Positions 9,868 through 18,271 of a stretch of DNA of 64,000 nt are shown here, in pieces. Every line of letters begins with the position of its first letter. The stretch's first letter is position 1. The notes beneath the pieces were generated by a model that did no database searches, was not told where the DNA came from, and worked only from the letters and a program-made list of their open reading frames with translations. Origin of the DNA: Sellimonas caecigallum. GTDB taxonomy: Bacteria; Bacillota; Clostridia; Lachnospirales; Lachnospiraceae. Location: the NCBI RefSeq assembly GCF_045038405.1, contig NZ_CP173660.1:2356001-2420000 (forward strand), in the 5' to 3' direction. A program made the translations under genes and the position numbers.

Positions 9868-9899
9868 TTGACATATGGAACAGAATATTATACTATAAT
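9868..9899 (+). promoter_or_regulatory. recA promoter
   Basis: TTGACA at 9868-9873 is a perfect -35. The -10 lies within TATACTATAAT (9889-9899); TACTAT at 9891 gives 17 bp spacing. The LexA box begins 11 bases downstream, close to the expected transcription start. Confidence 0.75.
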
Positions 9900-9910
9900 A
9901 AAAGCAGATA

Positions 9911-9924
9911 CGAACATGCGTTCG
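9911..9924 (+). promoter_or_regulatory. LexA (SOS) box of recA
   Basis: CGAACATGCGTTCG is a perfect match to the Gram-positive SOS box CGAAC-N4-GTTCG. It sits between the -10 element and the recA start codon, the usual position for LexA repression. lexA itself is not in the window. Confidence 0.93.
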
Positions 9925-9941
9925 AATAAAGGAGAATCATT

Positions 9942-11018
9942 ATGGCAAATCAGAATGAAGATAAAAAGAAAGCCCTTGAGGCTGCGATTTCAAAACTGGA
10001 GAAAGATTTCGGAAAAGGAACTGTCATGAAACTGGGAGATCCGAAAGCGCAGGTGGCGGTAGAGACAGTGCCGACAGGCTCACTCAGCCTTGATCTGGCT
10101 CTTGGGCTTGGCGGTGTTCCGCGGGGACGTATCGTGGAGATTTACGGACCGGAATCCAGTGGTAAGACGACGGTAGCCCTCCACATGATTGCGGAAGTGC
10201 AGAAACGGGGAGGTATTGCCGGATTTATCGATGCAGAGCACGCATTGGATCCGGTATACGCAAAGAATATCGGCGTGGATATCGACGAGCTCTATATTTC
10301 ACAGCCAGACAGCGGAGATCAGGCGCTGGAGATTACAGAGACAATGGTGCGATCCGGTGCGATGGATATTGTTGTCATTGACTCGGTGGCTGCTCTCGTG
10401 CCGAAGCAGGAGATTGAAGGGGATATGGGGGACAGCCATGTAGGTCTTCAGGCGAGACTGATGTCCCAGGCTCTCAGAAAACTGACTCCGGTTATCAGCA
10501 AATCCAATTGCGTCGTGATCTTTATCAATCAGCTTCGTGAAAAAGTGGGTGTGATGTTCGGAAATCCGGAGACAACTACAGGAGGAAGAGCTTTGAAGTT
10601 CTACTCATCCATCCGTCTGGATGTCAGAAGGACAGAGACATTGAAGCAGGGCGGCGAGATGGTCGGAAACCATGTCCGTGTGAAGGTTGTCAAAAATAAG
10701 ATTGCGCCTCCGTTTAAAGAAGCGGAATTTGATATTATGTTTGGAAAAGGGATTTCAAGAGAAGGAGATATCCTTGATCTTGCAGCCAATATTGATATCG
10801 TCAATAAGAGCGGCGCCTGGTATGCCTACGGCGGAAGCAAGATTGGCCAGGGAAGGGAAAATGCCAAGACCTATCTGGCAGAGCATCCGGATATCATGGA
10901 TGAGATTGAAGCAAAAGTCAGAGTTCATTATGGGCTGATTCCGGATGGAGATGACAAAGAGAAGGAAAAGACAGAGACTGTTTCTTCTACAGATGAAACG
11001 AAGGAAGTGGATGAATAA
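9942..11018 (+). CDS. recA: Recombinase RecA
   Basis: RecA forms filaments on single-stranded DNA, drives strand exchange and triggers LexA self-cleavage. The Walker A motif GPESSGKTT is at residues 69-77. FIDAEHALDPVYA, VVIDSVAALVPK (Walker B), and the DNA-binding loops GDSHVGLQARLMSQALRK and TTTGGRALKFY follow in normal order. The 358-residue length is typical, with an acidic, low-complexity C-terminal tail. AAAGGAG precedes the ATG. The TAA stop overlaps the recX ATG by one base, so the two are translationally coupled, and a LexA box controls the pair. Confidence 0.99.
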   Translation: MANQNEDKKKALEAAISKLEKDFGKGTVMKLGDPKAQVAVETVPTGSLSLDLALGLGGVPRGRIVEIYGPESSGKTTVALHMIAEVQKRGGIAGFIDAEHALDPVYAKNIGVDIDELYISQPDSGDQALEITETMVRSGAMDIVVIDSVAALVPKQEIEGDMGDSHVGLQARLMSQALRKLTPVISKSNCVVIFINQLREKVGVMFGNPETTTGGRALKFYSSIRLDVRRTETLKQGGEMVGNHVRVKVVKNKIAPPFKEAEFDIMFGKGISREGDILDLAANIDIVNKSGAWYAYGGSKIGQGRENAKTYLAEHPDIMDEIEAKVRVHYGLIPDGDDKEKEKTETVSSTDETKEVDE

Positions 11019-11632
11019 TGCAGCAGATCAGGATAGAACCGGTAACAAAGACAAAATTCCGGATATATCTTGACGGAGAGTTCGCTTTTGTATTATACAA
11101 AAGCGAACTTGCTCGTTATGGGATCAAAGATGGCGGCGAGATCAGCGATGAGATGGCAGCAAAGATCAAAGAAGAAACTGTCCTGAAAAGGGCCAGGGTA
11201 AAAGCCTTGAAACTGCTTGGAGATATGGATCGTACAAGAGCAGAGCTGAAAGATCGTCTCATGCGCTCGGATTTTACAGAGGAGATCGCAGAGCTGGCTC
11301 TTGCATATGCGGATTCTTTTGGCTACCTCAATGATGAGCGGTATGTGGAAAATTATGTCCAAAGCAGAAAAGAGACGAAAAGCAGGCGGGAGATCTGCGC
11401 GGAACTTAGCAGGAAAAAAGTGGACAGGGAGATCGTGGAGCGGGTTCTGGAAGACTGTTATGGGGCGGATGATTCCTGTACGGCTATTTTAAAACTTCTG
11501 AAAAAAAGACATTACGATGCAGAACAGATGGATCAGAAAGAGAAGCAGAAGATTTGCGCCTGGCTGGCCAGAAAAGGCTTCCGTTACGGAGAGATCCGAA
11601 AGGCAATGGAACTTCCGGACTGGGAAGATTAG
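11018..11632 (+). CDS. recX: Regulatory protein RecX
   Basis: RecX binds RecA filaments and modulates their activity. The 204-residue protein has the helical repeats of the family: RTRAELKDRLMRSDFTEEIAE, then FGYLNDERYVENYVQSR and SRREICAELSRKKVD. The last repeat is RHYDAEQMDQKEKQKICAWL followed by ARKGFRYGEIRKAM. The N-terminal extension (QIRIEPVTKTKFRIYLDGE) is seen in Firmicute RecX proteins. Its ATG overlaps the recA stop by one base, so it is made from the SOS-controlled recA transcript. Confidence 0.93.
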   Translation: MQQIRIEPVTKTKFRIYLDGEFAFVLYKSELARYGIKDGGEISDEMAAKIKEETVLKRARVKALKLLGDMDRTRAELKDRLMRSDFTEEIAELALAYADSFGYLNDERYVENYVQSRKETKSRREICAELSRKKVDREIVERVLEDCYGADDSCTAILKLLKKRHYDAEQMDQKEKQKICAWLARKGFRYGEIRKAMELPDWED

Positions 11633-11684
11633 AAGGACAGGAAGAGACGGCGTGTGAACTGTGACAAATGCATGAAGGCTGTGC

Positions 11685-11713
11685 TTGACATTTTTGTGAA
11701 AACAGTATAAAAT
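11685..11713 (+). promoter_or_regulatory. Promoter of rny
   Basis: TTGACA at 11685-11690 is followed by TATAAAAT, with TAAAAT at 11708-11713 giving 17 bp spacing. It lies in the 128-base gap between recX and rny, so rny is probably transcribed independently of the SOS unit. Confidence 0.6.
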
Positions 11714-11760
11714 TTAAGTGTTGTAATTGTACAATGAAAATTAAATAAGGAGGTGCTCCT

Positions 11761-13314
11761 GTGCAGGTTGTTTATATTATCGCTGCAGTAGTTATAACGC
11801 TGATCGCCACAGCGGCAGTTACTTACTTTGCGACAGTTTCCAATCTGAAAAAGAATGCAGAATCCAAGATCGGGAATGCGGAGAGCAAAGCAAGAGAGAT
11901 TATAGATGATGCATTAAAAACGGCCGAAGCAACAAAAAAAGAAGCACTCTTGGAAGTAAAGGAAGAGTCCATCAAGACGAAAAATGAGCTCGAGAAAGAA
12001 ACAAAAGAAAGAAGAGCAGAATTACAGCGTTACGAGAAACGAGTCCTTTCTAAAGAAGAGTCGCTTGAAAAGCGTTCTCAGGCAATGGAACATCGCGAAG
12101 CAAACTTTGCAGCAAAGGAAGAGCAGATCAGACAACGCGAAGCAAAAGCGGAAGAACTGAACAAACAAAGAGTACAGGAACTGGAAAGAATCTCAGGGTT
12201 AACCTCCGAACAGGCAAAAGAATATCTGTTGAAAACTGTGGAAGATGATGTGAAACATGACACGGCAAAGATGATCAAAGAGCTGGAAAGTCAGGCAAAG
12301 GAAGAAGCCGCCAAAAAAGCAAAAGAGTATGTCGTGAATGCGATTCAGCGGTGTGCTGCGGACCATGTGGCAGAGACAACTATTTCTGTCGTACAGCTTC
12401 CGAGTGACGAGATGAAAGGACGTATCATCGGCCGGGAAGGACGGAATATCCGTACACTGGAAACACTTACAGGGGTAGAGCTGATCATTGATGACACACC
12501 GGAAGCAGTCGTGCTTTCCGGATTTGATCCCATCAGAAGGGAAGTTGCAAGGATCGCTTTGGAACGACTGATTGTAGACGGCCGTATCCATCCTGCAAGA
12601 ATTGAAGAGATGGTGGAAAAAGCGCAGAAAGACGTGGACTCCATGATTCGGGAAGAAGGAGAGGCGGCAGCACTGGAAGTTGGCGTTCACGGTATCCATC
12701 CGGAACTGATCCGTCTTCTTGGACGTATGAAATTCCGTACAAGTTATGGACAGAATGCGCTGAAACATTCCATTGAAGTGGCGCAGCTCTCAGGCCTTAT
12801 GGCAGGAGAGATCGGACTGGATGTACGTGTTGCAAAGAGAGCAGGACTTCTGCATGACATCGGAAAATCCATTGACCACGATGTGGAAGGATCACATATT
12901 CAGATTGGTGTTGACCTTTGCAGAAAGTATAAAGAATCTGCAGTTGTCATCAATGCGGTTGAAGCACATCATGGAGATGTGGAACCACAGACTCTGATCG
13001 CATGCATCGTGCAGGCGGCCGATACAATCTCGGCAGCACGCCCGGGTGCTCGAAGAGAGACTTTGGAAACATACACAAACAGATTGAAACAGTTGGAAGA
13101 TATTACGAACCAGTTTAAGGGCGTAGATAAATCTTTTGCCATTCAGGCAGGTAGAGAGATTCGGATAATGGTAGTTCCAGAACAAGTATCAGACGATGAT
13201 ATGGTATTGCTGGCCCGGGATATTTCAAAACAAATCGAGTTTGAATTGGAATATCCAGGACAGATTAAAGTAAACGTGATACGTGAATCGAGAGTAACGG
13301 ATTACGCAAAATAG
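11761..13314 (+). CDS. rny: Ribonuclease Y
   Basis: RNase Y is the membrane-bound endoribonuclease that starts mRNA decay in many Firmicutes. The order of parts is textbook: one N-terminal membrane helix (residues about 3-24), a long charged coiled coil (to about residue 190), a KH RNA-binding domain with GRIIGREGRNIR, and an HD domain with the metal pair His365-Asp366 in LLHDIGKSIDHD. The 517 residues match the family. Translation starts at GTG 11761 after a strong AAGGAGGTG site. A terminator follows the stop. Confidence 0.98.
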   Translation: MQVVYIIAAVVITLIATAAVTYFATVSNLKKNAESKIGNAESKAREIIDDALKTAEATKKEALLEVKEESIKTKNELEKETKERRAELQRYEKRVLSKEESLEKRSQAMEHREANFAAKEEQIRQREAKAEELNKQRVQELERISGLTSEQAKEYLLKTVEDDVKHDTAKMIKELESQAKEEAAKKAKEYVVNAIQRCAADHVAETTISVVQLPSDEMKGRIIGREGRNIRTLETLTGVELIIDDTPEAVVLSGFDPIRREVARIALERLIVDGRIHPARIEEMVEKAQKDVDSMIREEGEAAALEVGVHGIHPELIRLLGRMKFRTSYGQNALKHSIEVAQLSGLMAGEIGLDVRVAKRAGLLHDIGKSIDHDVEGSHIQIGVDLCRKYKESAVVINAVEAHHGDVEPQTLIACIVQAADTISAARPGARRETLETYTNRLKQLEDITNQFKGVDKSFAIQAGREIRIMVVPEQVSDDDMVLLARDISKQIEFELEYPGQIKVNVIRESRVTDYAK

Positions 13315-13337
13315 ATATTAGAGTCGATAAGAAAGAG

Positions 13338-13380
13338 AATCCCTGATTTACGGATAAGTAATTCAGGGATTTTTCTTTTT
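13338..13380 (+). terminator. Rho-independent terminator of rny
   Basis: AATCCCTGA (13338-13346) pairs with TCAGGGATT (13363-13371), followed by TTTTCTTTTT. The stem and T-run are typical of an intrinsic terminator. Confidence 0.88.
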
Positions 13381-13437
13381 GCAGAAATGATATTACCCAT
13401 AAGAGGGAGAAATGCAGAATTTATGAGGAGGACAAAG

Positions 13438-13986
13438 ATGGACGAACAGAACAATGTCAGAAGAGTAGGCAGAGAGTTGAAATATAAAGGGGCGATTCTC
13501 GATGTGTACACTGATCATATGGAATTTGCCAACGGAAATAAGGCGGAGTGGGACTTTATCGGACATAAAGGAGCCGCCGCAGTCGTCCCGGTCACAGAGG
13601 ACGGAAGGATCATCATGGTAAGACAGTACCGGAATGCCCTGGATCGTTATACGCTGGAGATTCCGGCTGGCGCTCTGAATTATGTGGGGGAACCAGGGAT
13701 CCGTTGTGCCGCAAGGGAACTGGAAGAGGAAACCGGATACCGTTCTGATGATTTGGAGTGGCTCATCACGATCCGTACGACAGTGGCATTCTGTAATGAG
13801 AAGATTGAAGTATATGCGGCAAGAAATTTGCAGCAGTCCCATCAGCATTTGGACGAAGACGAATATGTGGATGTGGAGACATACACGGTTGAAGAACTGA
13901 AAGAAAAGATTTTTGGCGGAGAGATCGAAGATTCCAAGACCATCGCTTCCATCCTTGCTTATGACACAAAGTACAACAGAAAGTAA
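13438..13986 (+). CDS. nudF: ADP-ribose pyrophosphatase (Nudix hydrolase)
   Basis: The protein hydrolyses ADP-ribose or similar nucleoside diphosphate sugars to AMP and a sugar phosphate. The Nudix box is EPGIRCAARELEEETGY, preceded by PAGALNYVG, which gives one extra residue between the first glycine and the first glutamate of the classical box. VVPVTEDGRIIMVRQYRN is the typical preceding strand pair. ATG 13438 (182 residues) is chosen because GAGGAGGACAAAG lies directly before it. In other clostridia this gene often stands beside spoIIM, as here. Substrate choice within the family is not certain. Confidence 0.87.
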   Translation: MDEQNNVRRVGRELKYKGAILDVYTDHMEFANGNKAEWDFIGHKGAAAVVPVTEDGRIIMVRQYRNALDRYTLEIPAGALNYVGEPGIRCAARELEEETGYRSDDLEWLITIRTTVAFCNEKIEVYAARNLQQSHQHLDEDEYVDVETYTVEELKEKIFGGEIEDSKTIASILAYDTKYNRK

Positions 13987-14046
13987 TGCATAATCGGTTC
14001 CACCTGTCATATAATGAACTATCAAATGAGCAGGAGGACAGGTTGT

Positions 14047-14586
14047 GTGAGAATGGAGAAGAGCAGACAATGGTTTGTGGCGGCTTTTATGGCAGGATTT
14101 ATCTGCGGTATATTATTCGCAAATCTGTTTGCGAAAGAGTATGTGACGGAGTCAGGCATTTTTGATCCGTATTTTTTGAATCAGTATGCCCAGTCGGATG
14201 TGCCGCCCAGGGAGTACATCATCTATCTTTGCGGGATCCGGATCCTTCCCCTTTGTTTTATCATTCTAGTGGGCCAGACGAGGATTCGAAAAGCAATGGC
14301 GTTGTTCGTGCTTGGATGGACTGGATTTGCAGGAGGAATGCTTGCCTGCGCCGGTATCTTGAATATGGGGCTTGCCGGACTTGCCTTTTTGATGATCGGA
14401 CTTGCGCCGCAGCTTTTGTTTTATGCACTGGCATACCTTGTCATCTTGTGGTATTTCTTTCATTATCCGCAGGCACGGTGGAATATGGGGAAAACGATTT
14501 TTGTCATCTTGTTTCTTGTGGCAGGGCTTTTGACGGAGGCTTATGTAAATCCGATCCTCATGAAACTGTATTTGAATACCCTGTAG
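14047..14586 (+). CDS. spoIIM: Stage II sporulation protein M-like membrane protein
   Basis: The 179-residue protein is very hydrophobic with about five membrane segments: FVAAFMAGFICGILFANLF, IRILPLCFIILVG, AMALFVLGWTGFAGGMLACAG, LAFLMIGLAPQLLFYALAYL, and a last helix near the C-terminus. This fits the SpoIIM/DUF95 family; SpoIIM is part of the DMP peptidoglycan hydrolase complex needed for engulfment. GTG at 14047 is chosen because AGGAGG ends 9 bases before it; ATG 14053 is possible. It follows the Nudix gene by 60 bases and converges on the flippase gene. Identification rests on topology, length and context. Confidence 0.72.
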   Translation: MRMEKSRQWFVAAFMAGFICGILFANLFAKEYVTESGIFDPYFLNQYAQSDVPPREYIIYLCGIRILPLCFIILVGQTRIRKAMALFVLGWTGFAGGMLACAGILNMGLAGLAFLMIGLAPQLLFYALAYLVILWYFFHYPQARWNMGKTIFVILFLVAGLLTEAYVNPILMKLYLNTL

Positions 14587-14620
14587 TGTATTGTTCGAGA
14601 TATCCTAACGTTTCTGATCA

Positions 14621-15946
14621 TCAGAGAGAACGTTTCAGCTTCAGGATACAGCAGAAGAAAACGTAAAGCTGGCTGAAGAGCATGCCCATCAGATAACCGG
14701 TCATTCCGAAGCGTGGGATGAGGAAGAAAACGCCTGCGATTCGGATCGAAAGTCCAGTCACATTGATCAGGAAGGTTGAGGTCGTTTGGCCAAGCCCATT
14801 GAGGATGCTGATGTAAGTAGAGTTTGTGTAGAGAAACGGGCAGATAAAAGCAAGCGTTCGGATATAACTCGATGCGCCGGGACTTTGAAAAATGGTATTG
14901 CCGAGAAAGTTGGCCGTAACAAGAAAGCCAGCTGTACAGACAAGTCCAAGGAATAGGCAAGAAGCGCTGACTTTTCGAATCATGGAAACAAGCGTCCGTT
15001 TCTGGCTGGCTGCCTGAATCTCGGCGACAGTAGGGAGCATCATGACAGATACGGAGTTGGTCACAGCGGATGGAAAAAGAATACACGGCAGTGCGATTCC
15101 GTTCAGGATACCGTAGTGGCTGAGGGCAGCGGACGAAGAAAGACCGTATCGAACGAGTGCCTGGGGAATGGAGATGACCTCGATGCTTTGAAGTAGGTTT
15201 AAGGCAATCCTGTTGGCAGTCAGGAAGAAGGAATGGGAAAACAGTTCAAAGAAGCATTCTGCGTAAACAGAGGCAGTGTGTTTTTTGAACTGTTTTTCTT
15301 TGTGAAAGGCTTTTCTTACTGCAAAGATGCAGTAAAAAGAGGAGACAATTTCCCCGAATACGAGGCCGCACACGGCGATCAGAATCCCCGTTTCTTCTGA
15401 TTGACGCACCGCTGCCATGTAGAGAATGTATACGCAGGAAACGCGAAAAGTTTGTTCCAAAAGCTGAGAAACGGCAGGGATCCTTGTCTGTTTCAGACCG
15501 ATGTAATAGCCGCAGATACATGCATGGGCGGATGCAAACGGAAATGAATAGGCCATGACTTTCAGAAGAGGGATACACCTTGTCTCTTTCAGAAAGGATT
15601 CAGACAGAAAAGGCGCAAAAATCTGTACGGCGAAGGTACAGAAAAGAGCCAGAATCATGGAAAAGAAAAGTGCTGTTTTGAGTGCGAGATTTGCCCTTGT
15701 GGGATTTTTCAGGGACATGTGTCTGGCCACGATCCTGGACAAAGCAGTCTGGATACCGGCAGATGACAGGGAAATGCACAGGGCATAGACCGGGAAGATC
15801 AGCTGATACAGCCCCACGCTTTCCGCTCCAAATGCGCGGCTTAAAAAAATACGGTAAAAAAAGCCGATGACTCGGGTTAAGAGACTTACGGCTGTGAGAA
15901 TAAACGTCCCTCGCAAAAAAAGACGTGTGCGGGATGAAGGATGCAT
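14621..15946 (-). CDS. SpoVB-type polysaccharide/lipid flippase (MOP superfamily)
   Basis: A 441-residue integral membrane protein with about 12-14 segments. The N-terminal LFLRGTFILTAVSLLTRVIG followed by FFYRIFLSRAFGAESVGLYQL is the signature of the SpoVB/MurJ-like polysaccharide exporters. SpoVB is needed for spore cortex formation and probably moves lipid-linked precursors. The start is ATG at 15946 (MHPSSRTRL) with GAGGTG four bases upstream; an upstream TTG start is less likely. The gene is convergent with spoIIM, 34 bases away. The family has several paralogues per genome, so an exact SpoVB assignment is tentative. Confidence 0.82.
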   Translation of the reverse strand: MHPSSRTRLFLRGTFILTAVSLLTRVIGFFYRIFLSRAFGAESVGLYQLIFPVYALCISLSSAGIQTALSRIVARHMSLKNPTRANLALKTALFFSMILALFCTFAVQIFAPFLSESFLKETRCIPLLKVMAYSFPFASAHACICGYYIGLKQTRIPAVSQLLEQTFRVSCVYILYMAAVRQSEETGILIAVCGLVFGEIVSSFYCIFAVRKAFHKEKQFKKHTASVYAECFFELFSHSFFLTANRIALNLLQSIEVISIPQALVRYGLSSSAALSHYGILNGIALPCILFPSAVTNSVSVMMLPTVAEIQAASQKRTLVSMIRKVSASCLFLGLVCTAGFLVTANFLGNTIFQSPGASSYIRTLAFICPFLYTNSTYISILNGLGQTTSTFLINVTGLSIRIAGVFFLIPRFGMTGYLMGMLFSQLYVFFCCILKLKRSL

Positions 15947-15992
15947 AGAACACCTCAAACTTTTTTATAATAAAGATATTCATTTCAACGTC

Positions 15993-16052
15993 TTGACAGA
16001 ACAAGTCCTGAGTGTTATCCTACAAAAAGAAAACCCCACTAAAAAAGTAGGA
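15993..16052 (+). promoter_or_regulatory. iscR promoter with candidate IscR operator
   Basis: TTGACA (15993-15998) and TATCCT (16016-16021) are 17 bp apart. Just downstream of the expected start point is an imperfect dyad: CCCCACT (16034-16040), five A bases, then AGTAGGA (16046-16052), matching in five of seven positions. Its form resembles the CC..ACT-AT-rich-AGT..GG operators of Rrf2/IscR regulators in clostridia. Autoregulation by the product of the next gene is inferred. Confidence 0.55.
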
Positions 16053-16073
16053 ATAAATAAAAGAGGTGGCAGT

Positions 16074-16550
16074 GTGAAACTATCAACAAAAGGAAGATAC
16101 GGATTGCGCGCCATGGTGGATCTTGCGGAATACGGAGGAGAGGAAGCTGTCTCCATCAGCAGCATTTCCAAGCGGCAGGGGATCTCGGAACGGTATCTGG
16201 AACAGCTTATGGCCAGGCTTCGAAAGGCAGGGCTTGTAAAAAGTATCCGGGGCGCCGGAGGAGGTTACATTGTAGCCAGAAACCCCGACGATATTTCAGC
16301 AGGAGAGATCTTAAGAGCTCTGGAAGGAGATCTGGAGGCAGTTTCCTGCGCGGCATTCCATGAAGACGAGACGTGTGGCGCACAGGATATCTGTGTGACC
16401 AAATATGTGTGGAAGCGGATCAATGAAAGCATTCAGCATACGGTAGACAGCATTTATCTGAGCCAGCTTGTGGAGGAAAGCCGGAGCAAGAAGAATGACC
16501 ACAAGGGCTGTATGGCAACAGAAGCCAGGTGCAACAGCTCAAGAAAATAG
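16074..16550 (+). CDS. iscR: Rrf2-family Fe-S cluster regulator IscR
   Basis: An Rrf2 winged-helix regulator of 158 residues. MKLSTKGRYGLRAMVDLA and ISERYLEQLMARLRKAGLV form the DNA-binding domain, and RGAGGGYIVAR is the wing. Three cysteines, Cys92, Cys101 and Cys107 (SCAAFHEDETCGAQDIC), match the [2Fe-2S] ligands of IscR. It starts at GTG 16074 after an AGAGGTGGC ribosome site. The gene leads iscS-iscU-mnmA, so it probably tunes cluster synthesis to demand. CymR-type cysteine regulators lack these cysteines, which favours IscR. Confidence 0.9.
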   Translation: MKLSTKGRYGLRAMVDLAEYGGEEAVSISSISKRQGISERYLEQLMARLRKAGLVKSIRGAGGGYIVARNPDDISAGEILRALEGDLEAVSCAAFHEDETCGAQDICVTKYVWKRINESIQHTVDSIYLSQLVEESRSKKNDHKGCMATEARCNSSRK

Positions 16551-16570
16551 AGAAATGGAGAGAAGAGGAA

Positions 16571-17755
16571 ATGGACAGACTCATTTATCTGGATAATGCG
16601 GCAACAACGAAAACAGCACCGGAAGTAGTGGAAGCAATGCTTCCGTATTTTACAGAACATTATGGAAATCCATCCAGTGTTTACGGATTTGCTGCGGAAA
16701 ATAAAGAGGCAGTGTCAAAACAAAGAGAGATCATTGCGGGTGCGTTGGGCGCAAAACCAAATGAAATCTATTTTACAGCCGGAGGAACAGAAAGTGACAA
16801 CTGGGCGCTGAAAGCGACGGCAGAAGCGTACGAATCCAAAGGAAGACACATTATCACGACAAAAATTGAACATCATGCAATTCTGCATACAGGAGAATAC
16901 CTGGAAAAGAAGGGATTTGACGTTACCTACCTTGATGTGGATGAGAACGGGCTTGTGGATCCGGAAGAAGTCGAAAAGGCGATTCGACCGGATACGATCC
17001 TGATCTCTGTTATGTATGCAAACAATGAGATAGGGACGATTGAGCCGATCCGGGAGATCGGGGCTATTGCAAAGGAACACGGAGTACTGTTCCATACCGA
17101 TGCAGTCCAGGCATTTGGACAGATTCCGATCAATGTGGATGAATGCCATATCGATATGTTAAGCGCCAGCGGACACAAATTGAACGGGCCAAAGGGAATC
17201 GGATTTCTTTATATCCGCACTGGTATCAAGATCCGCAATTTTATACACGGAGGAGCTCAGGAGAGAAAACGCCGTGCTGGTACGGAGAATGTGCCTGGCA
17301 TTGTAGGACTTGGAAAAGCAGTGGAACGTGCTGTTTCCACAATGAAGGAACGTGCGGAAAAGGAAAAAGAGGTACGGGATTACCTCATTGAAAAAGTGTT
17401 AAAAGAAATCCCGTATACGAAACTCAACGGCCATCCGACAAAACGTCTTCCGAACAATGCAAACTTCAGTTTCCGTTTTATCGAAGGGGAAGCAATGCTG
17501 TTGAGTCTTGATATGGCAGGAATCTGCGGTTCCAGCGGATCTGCGTGCACATCCGGATCACTGGATCCGTCTCACGTGCTGCTTGCCATCGGCCTTCCTC
17601 ATGAGATCGCACACGGATCCCTTCGTCTTACGTTAAACGAGGAGATCACAAAAGAGGATATCGACTATGTGGTGGAAAATCTCAGCAGGATCATCGGAAA
17701 TCTCAGGGACATGTCGCCTCTTTATGAGGACTTTATGAAAAAGCAGGCCAAATAA
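16571..17755 (+). CDS. iscS: Cysteine desulfurase (IscS/NifS)
   Basis: A PLP enzyme that takes sulfur from cysteine and passes it as persulfide to IscU and to MnmA. It begins DRLIYLDNAATTKTAP, binds PLP through the lysine of SASGHKLNGPKG, and has the catalytic cysteine in the mobile loop GSSGSACTSGS. The 394-residue length is normal. ATG 16571 is used because it gives the conserved N-terminus right at the start; a longer frame to 16529 overlaps iscR. The gene lies 20 bases after iscR and 50 bases before iscU. Confidence 0.96.
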   Translation: MDRLIYLDNAATTKTAPEVVEAMLPYFTEHYGNPSSVYGFAAENKEAVSKQREIIAGALGAKPNEIYFTAGGTESDNWALKATAEAYESKGRHIITTKIEHHAILHTGEYLEKKGFDVTYLDVDENGLVDPEEVEKAIRPDTILISVMYANNEIGTIEPIREIGAIAKEHGVLFHTDAVQAFGQIPINVDECHIDMLSASGHKLNGPKGIGFLYIRTGIKIRNFIHGGAQERKRRAGTENVPGIVGLGKAVERAVSTMKERAEKEKEVRDYLIEKVLKEIPYTKLNGHPTKRLPNNANFSFRFIEGEAMLLSLDMAGICGSSGSACTSGSLDPSHVLLAIGLPHEIAHGSLRLTLNEEITKEDIDYVVENLSRIIGNLRDMSPLYEDFMKKQAK

Positions 17756-17805
17756 GAGCAGGAAAATAAGAGAAAGAGATACAAGGGAATCGAAGGAGGA
17801 AACAT

Positions 17806-18249
17806 ATGTATTCAGAAAAAGTAATGGATCATTTTCAGCATCCTAGAAATATGGGAGAAATCGAAGGCGCAAGCGGAGTTGGTACAGTAGGGAATGCAAA
17901 ATGTGGAGACATCATGCGCATCTATCTGGATATCGATGAAAATCAGATCATTCAGGACGTAAAATTCAAAACGTTTGGCTGCGGAGCTGCCGTTGCGACA
18001 AGCAGCATGGCGACGGAACTTGTGAAAGGGAAAAATATTAAAGAAGCCATGCAAGTGACAAATAAAGCGGTTATGGAAGCACTGGATGGACTGCCGCCAG
18101 TCAAAGTACACTGCTCACTTCTTGCGGAGGAAGCGATCCATGCAGCACTCTGGGATTATGCAGAAAAGAACGGAATTAAGATCGAAGGCCTGGAAAAGCC
18201 GAAATCTGATATCCACGAAGGCGAAGAAGAGGAAGAAGAGGAATATTAA
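17806..18249 (+). CDS. iscU: Iron-sulfur cluster scaffold protein IscU
   Basis: IscU holds the nascent Fe-S cluster. It begins MYSEKVMDHFQHPRNMGEI as in IscU/NifU N-terminal domains. The three cluster cysteines are in NAKCGDIM, TFGCGAAVATSS and KVHCSLLAEEA. The protein has 147 residues and ends in an unusual acidic tail of seven glutamates before the final tyrosine. GAAGGAGG precedes the ATG. The next gene, mnmA, starts 22 bases after the stop. Confidence 0.96.
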   Translation: MYSEKVMDHFQHPRNMGEIEGASGVGTVGNAKCGDIMRIYLDIDENQIIQDVKFKTFGCGAAVATSSMATELVKGKNIKEAMQVTNKAVMEALDGLPPVKVHCSLLAEEAIHAALWDYAEKNGIKIEGLEKPKSDIHEGEEEEEEEY

Positions 18250-18271
18250 TCCGTATTGAGAGGGATACACT

